A stretch of 64,000 nucleotides of DNA from positions 1,116,225 to 1,180,224 of the forward strand of contig NZ_KI421500.1 of NCBI RefSeq assembly GCF_000473145.1, read 5' to 3'. Numbering within the stretch: the stretch's first letter is position 1; every line of letters begins with the position of its first letter. Below the pieces are notes generated by a model. That model saw only the letters and a program-made list of their open reading frames with translations. It ran no database searches and was not told the DNA's origin. Below are positions 55,348 through 63,947 of this stretch, piece by piece. The position numbers were made by a program, and so were the translations under genes. The stretch is from Leisingera daeponensis DSM 23529 (GTDB taxonomy: Bacteria > Pseudomonadota > Alphaproteobacteria > Rhodobacterales > Rhodobacteraceae).

Positions 55348-55677
55348 TCAGTGCCTGTGCCAGTAGTAGCCGCCATGGCGGCTGTGGTGCCGGTGGCCGC
55401 CGTGGCGGCGGTAGTGGTGCCGGTCGCGTCCGGCGTAGTGGCGCCGGGGGCCGTAGTAGCCGTAGTGCGTTTTCGGCTGGTGGTAGTAGACGCGGCCGCG
55501 GTGGCGGTCCCGGTCGTTTTCCAGGCTGTGGACAATGACGCCGAGGGCAATCAGCCCGGCGATGGCGCGGGCCGCATCATGACCTCTATCATGGGCGGCG
55601 GCGGGCGCGGTAAAGGCCAGGCTGGCTGCGAGGGCCACTGCCGCACCGGCTGAAGCGGGAAAGCCTAAGCGGGACAT
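55348..55677 (-). CDS. His/Tyr/Arg-rich small secreted protein
   Basis: 109 aa from the ATG giving MSRLGFPASAGAAVALAAS with AAAGGAGGCACCC upstream. A signal peptide ends near FTAPAAAHD. A short hydrophobic stretch (ARAIAGLIALGVIVH) follows. The C-terminal 55 residues are low complexity: 13 His with many Tyr, Arg and Gly (YYHQPKTHYGYYGPRRHY, RHGGHRHHSRHGGYYWHRH). It could bind metal or coat the cell surface. No family recognised. Confidence 0.7.
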   Translation of the reverse strand: MSRLGFPASAGAAVALAASLAFTAPAAAHDRGHDAARAIAGLIALGVIVHSLENDRDRHRGRVYYHQPKTHYGYYGPRRHYAGRDRHHYRRHGGHRHHSRHGGYYWHRH

Positions 55678-55789
55678 GGGTGCCTCCTTTCCGAAGCGGC
55701 CGGAGGGGCCGTCGTCAGTGTGCGCCCTCGGAGAGGGAAAGGCCAGTGAACTTGGGTCACGCTTTGGGGAGGTCCGCACCGGCGGCGCA

Positions 55790-55822
55790 AAGGAAAACCG
55801 CCGGCCCCAGGGGAGCCGGCGG
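55790..55822 (-). terminator. Terminator of the stand-alone YceI gene
   Basis: An 8-bp stem CCGCCGGC / GCCGGCGG with a TTTTCCTTT tail on the minus strand. Confidence 0.75.
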
Positions 55823-55850
55823 CTGGAATTTCGCGGAACCTTCTGCCGGG

Positions 55851-56429
55851 TCAGCTGTCGGCCTTCATCGCCTCGACCGAAATCTTGATGTTGACCTCGT
55901 CGCTGACGAAGGGGGCGAACTGGCCCAGGTTGTAGTCGGTGCGCAGGATCTGGGTGGTGGCGTCGAAGCCGGCCCAGGGCTTATTGGCCATCGGATGATC
56001 GCCCTTCTGGTTCAGCTTGGCATCCAGCACCACGGATTTGGTCACGCCGTTCAGGGTCAGATCGCCGGTGATCTTGGCGGTCTCCTCGCCGGTCACTTCG
56101 ATGCCGGTGGAGGTGAAGCTGATGGTTTCATCCTCGGTGGCGTCAAAGAAATCCTTGGTCATGAAGTGATCGAAGCGCGCCTGCCAGCCGGTGAACATGC
56201 TGCTGAGCGGCATGGAAACGGAGACGGAGGAGTTTGCCGGGTCTTCCTGGTCGAACATGATCTCGCCTTCGAAGCCGGCGAACAGTCCGTAGGTGGTCGA
56301 ATAGCCCAGGTGGTTGTAGTCGAAGAGGATCTGGCTGTGGCCGGGATCCAGAACGTATTTCTCGGGGGCGGCGGCAGCGCCGGTTGCAGCGGCGGCGGCC
56401 AGGGCGGCGGCAAGCAGGGTCTTCTTCAT
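55851..56429 (-). CDS. YceI family periplasmic protein
   Basis: 192 aa with signal peptide (MKKTLLAAALAAAAATGAAAA). The lipocalin-like YceI fold is seen in YVLDPGHSQILFDYNHLGYSTTYGLFAGFEGEIMFD, LTLNGVTKSVVLDAKL, and a C-terminal FAPFVSDEVNIKISVEA. It binds a hydrophobic ligand such as polyisoprenoid. The nearby b561 gene also has this domain, so the pair may act on the same ligand. Confidence 0.93.
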   Translation of the reverse strand: MKKTLLAAALAAAAATGAAAAPEKYVLDPGHSQILFDYNHLGYSTTYGLFAGFEGEIMFDQEDPANSSVSVSMPLSSMFTGWQARFDHFMTKDFFDATEDETISFTSTGIEVTGEETAKITGDLTLNGVTKSVVLDAKLNQKGDHPMANKPWAGFDATTQILRTDYNLGQFAPFVSDEVNIKISVEAMKADS

Positions 56430-56530
56430 GGGAAAGGCTCCGTGTGAACAAATCTTGTTAGGAACAGATGCGGCGAATGGCTCCCGGAAAGGAAGCCGGC
56501 AAAAACCAACAGTATCTGTGAGCGGGCGAA

Positions 56531-56558
56531 CACAAAACCCGGCGGGAGGGCCGCCGGG
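56531..56558 (-). terminator. Terminator of the gene at 56585
   Basis: An 8-bp CCCGGCGG / CCGCCGGG stem with a TTTTGTG tail on the minus strand. Confidence 0.7.
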
Positions 56559-56584
56559 CCTGTCTCGCGGAAATGTGATGGCGT

Positions 56585-57091
56585 TCAGGTCAGGATCCGC
56601 ACCGCGCCGCTGAACTGGTCGCGCAGCTGGCTGCGCATCGCGGCGGACTGGAGCGGCAGCTCGATCAGCAGGCTGCCGTCTGTTTCATACATCTGCACGG
56701 ACGCGGCGGTCAGCCGGACCGCGCCGAGGCTGTCGTAACTGCGGCGCAGCACCGTGGCCGGGCGGCTGTGCCCGTCGCGCTGAAGCACCCGCAATTCGCG
56801 GCGCACCGGATCGAAGCAGGCCTCGGACCGGCTGCCGGCCCCATGCGCGGTCATCAGCACCAGCCCGGTCAGCAGGAACACCACCGACACCCCCATCCGG
56901 ATCAGGTTCATCGCAGGATCGGCCCCGGCCCCGGGCACCAGCCACAGCCCGGTGGAGCCAAGGAGCATCGCCACCCCCAGCAGGCGCAGCAGGGTCAGCC
57001 GCAGTTTCCAGTTTGCCTCCAGCCGCAGGCTGAGCGGCACCGCCCTTGCTGCGGCGCCAAACGCAGGCGGGGTTTGATCTGTCACGGCCAT
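56585..57091 (-). CDS. Hypothetical membrane protein with two helices
   Basis: 168 aa. After a 30-residue polar start, two hydrophobic helices (LTLLRLLGVAMLLGSTGLWLV, about 32-53, and MGVSVVFLLTGLVLMTAHG, about 67-85) lead to a beta-rich cytosolic tail (EACFDPVRRELRVLQRDG and SLLIELPLQSAAMRSQLRDQF). No recognised domain. Divergent from rpsF. AAAGGGCAGTCAG precedes the ATG. Confidence 0.72.
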   Translation of the reverse strand: MAVTDQTPPAFGAAARAVPLSLRLEANWKLRLTLLRLLGVAMLLGSTGLWLVPGAGADPAMNLIRMGVSVVFLLTGLVLMTAHGAGSRSEACFDPVRRELRVLQRDGHSRPATVLRRSYDSLGAVRLTAASVQMYETDGSLLIELPLQSAAMRSQLRDQFSGAVRILT

Positions 57092-57288
57092 CTGACTGCC
57101 CTTTCTAAAGCTGTTCCGTCTGTAACTGCCCCGGCCGGCGCCGGACCCGCGCGAACGTCGTGCGGCGGCGCGCCTTTTGCGTTAAGACTTCGTTAAACAC
57201 TCAAGGCTGGCATTGGGGCAGCAATGCGGCGCGGCTGCGGTTTTGCAGCGGCACCCCGCTGCGCCCTCCGGGCCGCGCCGGTTTTGCC

Positions 57289-57316
57289 TTGCTCTTTGCG
57301 CCTCAGCCTGTATAGG
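57289..57316 (+). promoter_or_regulatory. Candidate promoter of rpsF-rpsR-rplI
   Basis: -35 TTGCTC, 16-base spacer, -10 TATAGG, about 110 bases before rpsF. Confidence 0.5.
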
Positions 57317-57425
57317 AGGCCCTGCTTCCGCGACACTTTCGATCCGCGCAGCCTCTCGTGACCAGGCAGCGGAAGCATGTGATGCCCGGTCTATGAAATG
57401 CGCCTAGACACAAACAGGAGTTCGC

Positions 57426-57779
57426 ATGCCCCTCTATGAGCATGTCATGATTGCGCGTCAGGACCTGTCCAACTCGCAAGCAGAAGGCCTCATCGAACAC
57501 TTCGGTGCTGTTCTGTCCGACAACGGCGGTAAGCTGGTCGACCAGGAGTACTGGGGCGTCAAGACCATGGCCTACAAGATCAACAAGAACCGCAAGGGCC
57601 ACTATGCCTTCCTGCGCACCGACGCACCCGCGTCTGCCGTGCAGGAAATGGAGCGCCTGATGCGTCTGCATGATGACGTGATGCGCGTCCTGACCATCAA
57701 GGTCGACGAGCACGCCGAGGGCCCTTCGGTCCAGATGCAGAAGCGCGACGAACGCGGCGAACGCCGTGAGCGCCGCTGA
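57426..57779 (+). CDS. rpsF: 30S ribosomal protein S6
   Basis: 117 aa: MPLYEHVMIARQDLSNSQAEGLIEHFGAVL, then WGVKTMAYKINKNRKGHYAFL, a C-terminal acidic/basic tail. S6 binds S18 and 16S rRNA in the small subunit platform. Operon with rpsR and rplI; 28 bases to rpsR. CAGGAGTTCGC upstream. Confidence 0.98.
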   Translation: MPLYEHVMIARQDLSNSQAEGLIEHFGAVLSDNGGKLVDQEYWGVKTMAYKINKNRKGHYAFLRTDAPASAVQEMERLMRLHDDVMRVLTIKVDEHAEGPSVQMQKRDERGERRERR

Positions 57780-57807
57780 TCAACGCTTGAGAAAAGGACG
57801 CTAAATC

Positions 57808-58035
57808 ATGGCAGCCAAACCGTTTTTCCGCCGCCGCAAGGTTTGCCCGTTCTCGGGCGACAACGCGCCGAAGATCGACTACAAGGACACCCGTCTGCTG
57901 CAGCGCTACATCTCTGAGCGCGGCAAGATCGTTCCCTCGCGCATCACCGCCGTTTCGGCGAAGAAGCAGCGTGAGCTGGCCCGTGCTATCAAGCGCGCCC
58001 GCTTCCTCGCCCTGCTGCCCTACGCTGTGAAGTAA
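57808..58035 (+). CDS. rpsR: 30S ribosomal protein S18
   Basis: 75 aa: [14 protein letters not shown] (one Cys), [26 protein letters not shown], and [13 protein letters not shown]. It pairs with S6 in the platform. The single zinc-ribbon-like Cys is the common alphaproteobacterial form. Middle gene of the operon. Confidence 0.98.
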   Translation: MAAKPFFRRRKVCPFSGDNAPKIDYKDTRLLQRYISERGKIVPSRITAVSAKKQRELARAIKRARFLALLPYAVK

Positions 58036-58047
58036 GGAGATAAGCAG

Positions 58048-58662
58048 ATGCAAGTTATCCTTCTTGAGCGCGTTGCGAAGCTGGGCCAAATGGGCGACGT
58101 CGTTGACGTGAAGCCCGGTTACGCCCGCAACTTCCTGCTGCCGCAGGGCAAGGCAAAAACCGCCTCCGAGGCCAACATCGCCTCTTTCGAAGCCCAGAAA
58201 GCGCAGCTGGAAGCGCGCAACCTGGAGACCAAGAAAGAAGCCGAAGCTCTGGCAGCGAAGCTGGACGGCCAGCAGTTCGTCGTGATTCGCTCCGCTTCGG
58301 ACGCGGGCGCGCTGTACGGCTCGGTCACTCCGCGCGACGCTGCTGATGCGGCCACCGACGCCGGTTTCTCGGTCGACAAGAAACAGGTCGCCCTGATCCA
58401 CCCGATCAAGGAACTGGGCCTGCATTCGGTCGCTGTGAAGCTGCACCCGGAAGTGGACGTCGAAATCAAGCTGAACGTGGCTCGCTCCGCAGAGGAAGCC
58501 GAGCTGCAGGCATCGGGCAAATCGATCCAGGAGCTGGCCGCCGAAGAGGAAGCCGCTGCTGAATTCGAGATTTCCGAGCTGTTCGACGATATCGGCTCCG
58601 CAGCCTCCGACGACGACGAAGGCCCGGCAGCCGAAGCCGCTGGCGACGAAGAAACCAACTGA
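58048..58662 (+). CDS. rplI: 50S ribosomal protein L9
   Basis: 204 aa, longer than the 149 aa E. coli form because of an acidic C-terminal extension ([27 protein letters not shown]). Core: [36 protein letters not shown], then [17 protein letters not shown]. It binds 23S rRNA domain V. The extension is a known roseobacter feature. Ends the operon before a terminator. Confidence 0.97.
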   Translation: MQVILLERVAKLGQMGDVVDVKPGYARNFLLPQGKAKTASEANIASFEAQKAQLEARNLETKKEAEALAAKLDGQQFVVIRSASDAGALYGSVTPRDAADAATDAGFSVDKKQVALIHPIKELGLHSVAVKLHPEVDVEIKLNVARSAEEAELQASGKSIQELAAEEEAAAEFEISELFDDIGSAASDDDEGPAAEAAGDEETN

Positions 58663-58688
58663 TCCTTTCGGGTCAGCTGAGACATGGG

Positions 58689-58716
58689 AAAGGCCGCCTT
58701 CCGGGCGGCCTTTTTC
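58689..58716 (+). terminator. Terminator of the rpsF operon
   Basis: A stem AAAGGCCGCC / GGCGGCCTTT with short loop and T-run. Confidence 0.9.
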
Positions 58717-58837
58717 TGTTTCCGGCGGACACCGTTAAAAGCCGGACTAAGTTTTAGGAACATGCGCGTCTGCCATAAACCTTCCGTTTGCCGTTCCTTG
58801 CCAGCATGGCAACGGGAGCAGAAGGGAGGGGTTTGCC

Positions 58838-59041
58838 TTGGATGACAACCTGGAGCGTGAGGAACTGGCGCTGCGCCGGCGGCTGCTGTTCCGGCTGCTG
58901 CGCGGGCACCGGTTCGACCGGCCGGAGTTCAGAACCGAAGCGATTGCCGACATCGTGCCCAAGGGCCTGATTGCGCCTGGCAGCAGCCTGTTCGGCACGC
59001 CCGGAAAGCCGGGCCGCCCGGGCGGCGGCGTGGCGGGCTGA
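58838..59041 (+). CDS. Short hypothetical protein
   Basis: 67 aa, basic N-terminal helix (REELALRRRLLFRLLRGHRFDR), then a glycine/proline-rich end (GTPGKPGRPGGG). GGGAGGGG lies about 13 bases before the ATG. It is short, with no recognised family, so may not be real. The following gap to 59444 (403 bases) shows no gene; it has an AT-rich spot near 59250-59280 that may hold the promoter of the next gene. Confidence 0.4.
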   Translation: MDDNLEREELALRRRLLFRLLRGHRFDRPEFRTEAIADIVPKGLIAPGSSLFGTPGKPGRPGGGVAG

Positions 59042-59444
59042 CACTGCTGGCATCGCAGGCAGTCCAAGGCCGTGAAACCTCAGCCGCGGGCTTCGCCAGC
59101 GCCGGACAAAGGGGTTATTGGGACCGCGGAAAATTGGGAAACAGCCCGCGGCCCCGTCTGCCCGATTTGGTCAGATGCCCCACAGGCGTGAGGGGCGATC
59201 TGCCTGAGGGTCGTGTTGCCTCAATGCGCACCCCCAATATGTAGTGGGCGGACATATTTAACAAATGTCTAATGCTTAAACTTTGAGGAACCCGCCCGCC
59301 GCCAGCCGGACGGCCCCTCTCAGGCGGGATCCCCCTTCCGGTTTGGCGGTTCCCTGCCGGTTGCCGCGGGTGGTGCCACAGACCATATTGCAGCCCGGCG
59401 CCATGCGGTTAGGCTGGCCGCGAGCAACAATATGCGGAGGCCGC

Positions 59445-59915
59445 ATGACGCGCCGGACCACACTTATTTTATTTTTAGCAGCCGCAGTTCTGGCTGCCTG
59501 CGGAAGCACCGCCTCCACGCCCGAGGTGACACGGTACAATCCGCCGCTCTATCCCAATGAAACGCCTGAACTGCGGCAGCAGATCAATTATTGGGCCGAC
59601 CATTACGAGGTTCCGCGCAGCCTGGTCCACCGGCTGGCAGTGCGCGAAAGCACCCACCGCCCGCATGCGGTGAACCGGCCCTATTACGGGCTGCTGCAGA
59701 TCCTGCCCGCCACCGCCCGCTCTATGGGTTTTCAGGGGCAGCCCAAGGATCTGCTGGATGCGGACACCAACCTGCAGTTTTCCGTCAAATACCTGCGCGG
59801 CGCCTGGCTGCTGGCCGATGGCAGCCAGGACATGGCGGTGAAGCATTATTCCCGCGGCTACTACTACGAAGCCAAACGCCGCGGCATGCTCAGGGAAACC
59901 GGCCTGCGGCCCTGA
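59445..59915 (+). CDS. Lytic transglycosylase lipoprotein (SLT domain)
   Basis: 156 aa from the ATG after GCGGAGGCCGC. A lipoprotein signal (MTRRTTLILFLAAAVLAAC, lipobox LAAC) anchors it in the outer membrane. The SLT fold has the catalytic Glu in HRLAVRESTHRPHAV, then YYGLLQILPATARSMGF and the end YYYEAKRRGML. It cuts peptidoglycan glycan chains. It is shorter than typical SLT proteins. Confidence 0.9.
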   Translation: MTRRTTLILFLAAAVLAACGSTASTPEVTRYNPPLYPNETPELRQQINYWADHYEVPRSLVHRLAVRESTHRPHAVNRPYYGLLQILPATARSMGFQGQPKDLLDADTNLQFSVKYLRGAWLLADGSQDMAVKHYSRGYYYEAKRRGMLRETGLRP

Positions 59916-59934
59916 TCGCCCACAGCCGCCGCCC

Positions 59935-60020
59935 GCAGCGCCCCGCAGGGGCGCTGCCCGGCCCAACGGGACGCCGGCGGCTTCCGCAGGAAGCGGCCAA
60001 GGACGGGCGGGAGCGCCGCG
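59935..60020. repeat. GC-rich palindromic repeat (family copy C)
   Basis: A perfect 10-bp stem with 3-base loop (59935-59944 / 59948-59957) and a following GGCGCTGCCCGGCC that equals the reverse of the arm of copy A at 41695. The order of blocks up to about 60020 matches, on the opposite strand, the region at 10210-10310. So it links the families of short repeats in this genome. Confidence 0.55.
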
Positions 60021-60078
60021 CTGCGCATCTGGCTGGGTGTTTAGCAAAATTCTAACCGGCGCCCGCTTTACTGGCGCG

Positions 60079-60552
60079 ATGCTGACCCTGTTCAAACTGC
60101 TGCTGCCGGCGCTGATGCCGTCCTGGCGCTTCTTCAAATCGGTGGATCCGTCGCCGCGGGTGGAATGGCGCCTGCTTTCCAGCGCGTCCGGACCGCCCGC
60201 GCCCTGGCAGGAATTCCGGCCGCGGCCCGAACGGCTGAGCCCGCTTGCTGTGGCCGGGCGGATGCTGTGGAACGCACGCTGGAACGAAAGCCTGTTTCTG
60301 GTCAGCTGCGCCGAGCGGCTGACGCTGGCGCCAACCGGCCACAGCCGCCGGGAAATCCTGCGCCGGATCGCGGCTGAGCTGCTGCGCGTGCAGCCGCCCG
60401 GCACGCTGCTGCCCTACCTGCAGTTCCGCCTGGTTTTTCTGGACCGGGGGGAGGACGGCCAGCTGATCAAGGCGGTCACCTATCAATCGGAACCGCATCT
60501 GATGGCCGGCCTCAGCGCCAATGGCGCGCAGGCCGCACGGGCCGCCGCATGA
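60079..60552 (+). CDS. Small protein paired with HTTM-like membrane gene
   Basis: 157 aa from the ATG giving MLTLFKLLLPALMPSW; a GTG 42 bases upstream is an alternative. N-terminal hydrophobic patch, then VDPSPRVEWRLL, SRREILRRIAAELLRVQPPGTLLPYLQFRLVFLD. I do not know this family. It overlaps the next gene by 4 bases (ATGA), so the two are coupled and probably interact. Confidence 0.6.
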   Translation: MLTLFKLLLPALMPSWRFFKSVDPSPRVEWRLLSSASGPPAPWQEFRPRPERLSPLAVAGRMLWNARWNESLFLVSCAERLTLAPTGHSRREILRRIAAELLRVQPPGTLLPYLQFRLVFLDRGEDGQLIKAVTYQSEPHLMAGLSANGAQAARAAA

Positions 60553-61232
60553 GCCTGGAGCTGGCCCTGCGCGCGACCGAGGTGCTGCTGGCGCTGGCCT
60601 TTCTGCAGCAAAGCGCCGAGCATATGGCGGGCTTCCGGGACGAGCAGATCCTGCACGGGCCGCGCCTGCTGCTGGCCGGGCTGCTGCTGTTCGGGATCGC
60701 GGCGCCCTGGGTGCTGCTGGGGCTGCTGGTGCTGGGACTGTTGCTGCTGCAGCGGTTTCAGGGGCCGTATAACGGCGGCAGCGACAAGATGAGCCTCTTG
60801 ATCCTCTGCTGCCTCACCGCGGCCCGCTGGCTGCCGTCCGAGCAATGGCAGGAATACGCCTTTGCCTATCTCGCCGGGCAGCTGGTGATCTGCTATTTCA
60901 TCTCCGGCCAGGTGAAGATCGTGAACCCCGAATGGCGGTCCGGCCGGGCGCTGCAGGATGTGTTCCGCTTCTCCGCCTACCCCGTCAGCGAGGAACTGCG
61001 CCGCCTGGCGGACCGTCCGCGGCTGCTGTGGGCGATGGGCTGGGCGGTGATGCTGTTCGAGGTGCTGTTTCCGCTGGCGCTGTTCAGCCGCGAGGCGCTG
61101 CTGCTGGCGCTGTTCACCGCGGCGCTGTTCCACCTTGCCAATGCCTGCCTGTTCGGGCTGAACCGGTTTTTCTGGATCTGGCTGGCGGCCTACCCGTCGC
61201 TGCTGTGGCTGCAGGATCGCGTGGTTCTGTGA
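60549..61232 (+). CDS. HTTM-like multi-pass membrane protein
   Basis: 227 aa with about six helices. LICCLTAARWLP, YLAGQLVICYFISGQVKIVNPEWRSGRAL, and FHLANACLFGLNRFFWIWLAAYPSLLWL show the pattern of HTTM (vitamin K carboxylase-like) proteins; the VKIVNPEWRSG segment with Lys is typical. Substrate unknown. Coupled to the small gene just before it. Confidence 0.72.
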   Translation: MSLELALRATEVLLALAFLQQSAEHMAGFRDEQILHGPRLLLAGLLLFGIAAPWVLLGLLVLGLLLLQRFQGPYNGGSDKMSLLILCCLTAARWLPSEQWQEYAFAYLAGQLVICYFISGQVKIVNPEWRSGRALQDVFRFSAYPVSEELRRLADRPRLLWAMGWAVMLFEVLFPLALFSREALLLALFTAALFHLANACLFGLNRFFWIWLAAYPSLLWLQDRVVL

Positions 61233-61246
61233 CCGCGCCGGGCACG

Positions 61247-61273
61247 AAAAAGGCCGCCCATCAGGCGGCCTTT
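61247..61273. terminator. Shared terminator between HTTM gene and tig
   Basis: GGCCGCC / GGCGGCC stem flanked by A-run (left) and T-run (right); works in both directions, stronger for tig. Confidence 0.85.
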
Positions 61274-61298
61274 CCGTAATCTTGCAGGAAGGAGAGGA

Positions 61299-62630
61299 TT
61301 ACTCCTCTTCCAGTGCCTCAACCGCTTTTTGCAGCTCGTCTTTGGAGACTTCTTTCTCCTCGACTTTGGCCTGGCCGACGATGTGGTCGACAACCTTGTC
61401 TTCGAAGATCGGCGCGCGCAGCTGCTGCTGCATCTGGACGTTCTTCTGGATGAACTCGAAGAACTGGCGCTCCTGGCCCGGGTACTGGCGGGCCTGGCTC
61501 ATGATCGCCTGGGTCATTTCGGCGTCGGTCACTTCGACCTCGGCTTTCTGGCCCAGCTCGGCCAGCAGCAGGCCCAGGCGCACGCGGCGCTCTGCCAGCT
61601 TGACGTGCTCTTCGGTCGGCTCGATCTCACCGTGGTTGTGATCGTGCACTTCCGGGTTGTCCTCGTGCCACAGCTGATGCGCGATCTGCTTGGCTTCGGC
61701 GTCGACCAGCGACGGCGGCAGGTCGAAGGAGACCAGCGCATCCAGCTTGTCCAGCAGCGCGCGCTTCAGCACCGCGCGGGCGGCACCGGCATATTCGGCT
61801 TCCAGGCGCTCAGCGATCTGGCCCTTCAGCGCGTCCAGGTCGTCGGAGCCGAATTTCTTGGCCAGCTCATCGTCGATCTCAGCCGCTTTCGGGGCTTTGA
61901 CTTCCTTGACGGTGCAGGAGAACACGGCCTCTTTGCCAGCCAGATGCTCTGCGCCGTATTCCTCGGGGAAGGACACGGTCACGTCTTTTTCTTCACCGGC
62001 CTTGGTGCCGACCAGCTGCTCTTCGAAGCCGGGGATGAAGGAGTTGGAGCCAAGCACCAGCGGGTAGTCGTCGCCTGCGCCGCCCTCGAAGGCCTCGCCG
62101 TCGATCTTGCCGACGAAGTCGATCACGACCTGGTCGCCGTCTTCGGCTGCTGCGCCCTCTTCGCGGGCTTCGAATTCCTTGGCGGTTTCGGCCAGGTTTG
62201 CCAGCGCTTCGTTGACGGCTTCGTCTTCAGCCTTCACGACCAGCTTTTCCAGCTCGATGCCGGAGAAGTCGACCTCGGGGATTTCCGGCAGTGCCTCGTA
62301 GGACATCTCGACGTTGACGTCGTCGCCTTCTTTCCAGTCTTCGTTGGTCATCTTGACTTCGGGCTGCAGCGCCGGACGGTCGCCGCTGTCCTCGAAATGC
62401 TTGTTCATGGCGCCGTCGATGGATTCCTGCATCGCTTCGCCCATCAGGCGCTGGCCGAACTGCTTTTTCAGCAGCGCCATCGGCACCTTGCCTTTGCGGA
62501 AACCCTTCATTTCGATTTCCGGCTGCGCTTCGACCAGCTTTTCGTTGACCTTCTCGTCCAGCTCGGCGGCGGTGACGGTGATGGCGTAGCCGCGTTTCAG
62601 ACCTTCGTTCAGCGTCTCGGTGACCTGCAT
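61299..62630 (-). CDS. tig: Trigger factor, ribosome-associated chaperone
   Basis: 443 aa from the ATG giving [19 protein letters not shown]. Ribosome-docking [17 protein letters not shown] (the FRK signature), the PPIase domain with [31 protein letters not shown] and a helical C-terminal end. It meets nascent chains at the tunnel exit. The ATG lies immediately after a candidate -10 (TATGGG, 62643 to 62638), with -35 TTGCAC 16 bases further up. Confidence 0.96.
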   Translation of the reverse strand: MQVTETLNEGLKRGYAITVTAAELDEKVNEKLVEAQPEIEMKGFRKGKVPMALLKKQFGQRLMGEAMQESIDGAMNKHFEDSGDRPALQPEVKMTNEDWKEGDDVNVEMSYEALPEIPEVDFSGIELEKLVVKAEDEAVNEALANLAETAKEFEAREEGAAAEDGDQVVIDFVGKIDGEAFEGGAGDDYPLVLGSNSFIPGFEEQLVGTKAGEEKDVTVSFPEEYGAEHLAGKEAVFSCTVKEVKAPKAAEIDDELAKKFGSDDLDALKGQIAERLEAEYAGAARAVLKRALLDKLDALVSFDLPPSLVDAEAKQIAHQLWHEDNPEVHDHNHGEIEPTEEHVKLAERRVRLGLLLAELGQKAEVEVTDAEMTQAIMSQARQYPGQERQFFEFIQKNVQMQQQLRAPIFEDKVVDHIVGQAKVEEKEVSKDELQKAVEALEEE

Positions 62631-62637
62631 CCTATTC

Positions 62638-62665
62638 CCCATAGAGATTCGGGGCCCCAGTGCAA
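62638..62665 (-). promoter_or_regulatory. Candidate promoter of tig
   Basis: -35 TTGCAC, 16-base spacer, -10 TATGGG; the start of the mRNA would be at or within a few bases of the ATG. Confidence 0.4.
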
Positions 62666-62771
62666 GGTGCCCCCAGACAATTTGCGGTCTTCTATTTCCC
62701 CCGGCGCGGCGGCGCAAGGGGGATTGCCCCTTTCCTGACCAATCCCGCGGATTTCCGGGGTGCCGCAACGG

Positions 62772-62798
62772 AAAACACGCCCCGCAATGGGGGCGTGT
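62772..62798 (-). terminator. Terminator of the porin gene
   Basis: A 9-bp ACACGCCCC / GGGGCGTGT stem with a TTTT tail on the minus strand, 31 bases past the porin stop. Confidence 0.8.
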
Positions 62799-62828
62799 CT
62801 GCCGTTCTTAAACCAAGCAAGGTGCGGT

Positions 62829-63947
62829 TCAGAATTTCCAGCGGGCGCCGGCCAGGATCACGTTTGCGTCCTGGTAGGCCGCGGGGCCGGTGTCGGCATA
62901 GGAATAGTCGCGGTAGGCCAGATAGGTTTCGACATTATAGGCGTCGATCTTCTGAACCGCGGCCACGCCCCAGGACTCGGCGCTGTCGCCGGCGGTGACC
63001 ATGTCGGAGCCGTCATAATAGTCGACCGAGAAGGAGGTTGCGCCGGCCGCGATCAGATCCGCCGAATAGCCCAGCTTGGCATAGGCATAGGTGCCCGCGA
63101 TGTCGCGCTCGCCCGCGGCGAGGTTCAGCGACAGGCCGGTGGCCTTGTGCAGCACCGCAAAGGAGCCGGAGATGTCGCGGTAGTCTTCCTTGCCGGTTTC
63201 CTCGGTCCAGGAGGCGCCGATGCCGGTGTCGATGGCAAAGCCCGCGGCCTCGTCGTTGACCCAGCGCACCGCCACGTCGTAGCTTTCGCGGTCGTTGGCG
63301 TCCTTCAGGACATCGGTGCCCCAGGAGGTCGAGAAGGTGAAGCCTGCCAGCTCCGGCGAGTCATAGCGGATGCGGCCCAGGCGGCTGCCGTCGAAGTCAT
63401 TGAAGACATCGCCGATGTCCACCGAGCTGAGCGCGCCGGCGCCGGTGCGGAAGGCATAGCCGCCCGCGGCGTCAGCCACGGCGTTGGAGGCGCCAAGGCC
63501 GGTGCCGGAGAAATCCGCGCCGGTGATGCCGTCGGTCGCCATCGCGCCCTGACCGGCCGAGAAGCGGCCATAGCGCGCGGTGTCGAACTGGAAGTCCACG
63601 TGGCGGATGTTGGTGCGGTCCCAGCTGATGTTGTCGCCGGTCGAAAGCTGGCTGACCCCGTCCGACGAGCGGAAGCCGAAGGCGGTTTCGAAGTTGAACC
63701 GCAGGGTGTTTTCGCCATAGGCCTGCTCCAGCCAGAAGCCGATGCGCGAGTTGGAGGCCGCGTTATCGGTCAGCCGGTTGAAGTCCTGCCCGCCATCGTC
63801 AAAGGACTGATAGACGGGGTTGAACTGGCCGTACCAGCGGAAGCTGCCGCCGGTGTCGTTGGTATAGGTGGGGCCTGCAAATGCCGGGGCGGCAAGTGCC
63901 GCCGCAAGGGAGGCCGCGCCGGCGCGGGCTGCAATCTTGGTTTTCAT
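62829..63947 (-). CDS. Outer-membrane porin
   Basis: 372 aa with signal peptide (MKTKIAARAGAASLAAALAAPAFAG). The mature part has beta-strand patterns of a 16-strand porin (GSFRWYGQFNPVYQSFDDG, ENTLRFNFETAFGFRSSDG, DFQFDTARYGRFSAGQGAMATDGITG) and ends with Phe (ILAGARWKF), the usual C-terminal signal for BAM. It forms a diffusion channel; selectivity unknown. GGAGACAG precedes the ATG. Confidence 0.9.
   Translation of the reverse strand: MKTKIAARAGAASLAAALAAPAFAGPTYTNDTGGSFRWYGQFNPVYQSFDDGGQDFNRLTDNAASNSRIGFWLEQAYGENTLRFNFETAFGFRSSDGVSQLSTGDNISWDRTNIRHVDFQFDTARYGRFSAGQGAMATDGITGADFSGTGLGASNAVADAAGGYAFRTGAGALSSVDIGDVFNDFDGSRLGRIRYDSPELAGFTFSTSWGTDVLKDANDRESYDVAVRWVNDEAAGFAIDTGIGASWTEETGKEDYRDISGSFAVLHKATGLSLNLAAGERDIAGTYAYAKLGYSADLIAAGATSFSVDYYDGSDMVTAGDSAESWGVAAVQKIDAYNVETYLAYRDYSYADTGPAAYQDANVILAGARWKF

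Noticed and set aside
59253..59276. AT-rich imperfect palindrome near ACATATTTAACAAATGT
   Set aside because: Arms match at only 6 of 8 positions and there is no second copy; too weak to call an operator.
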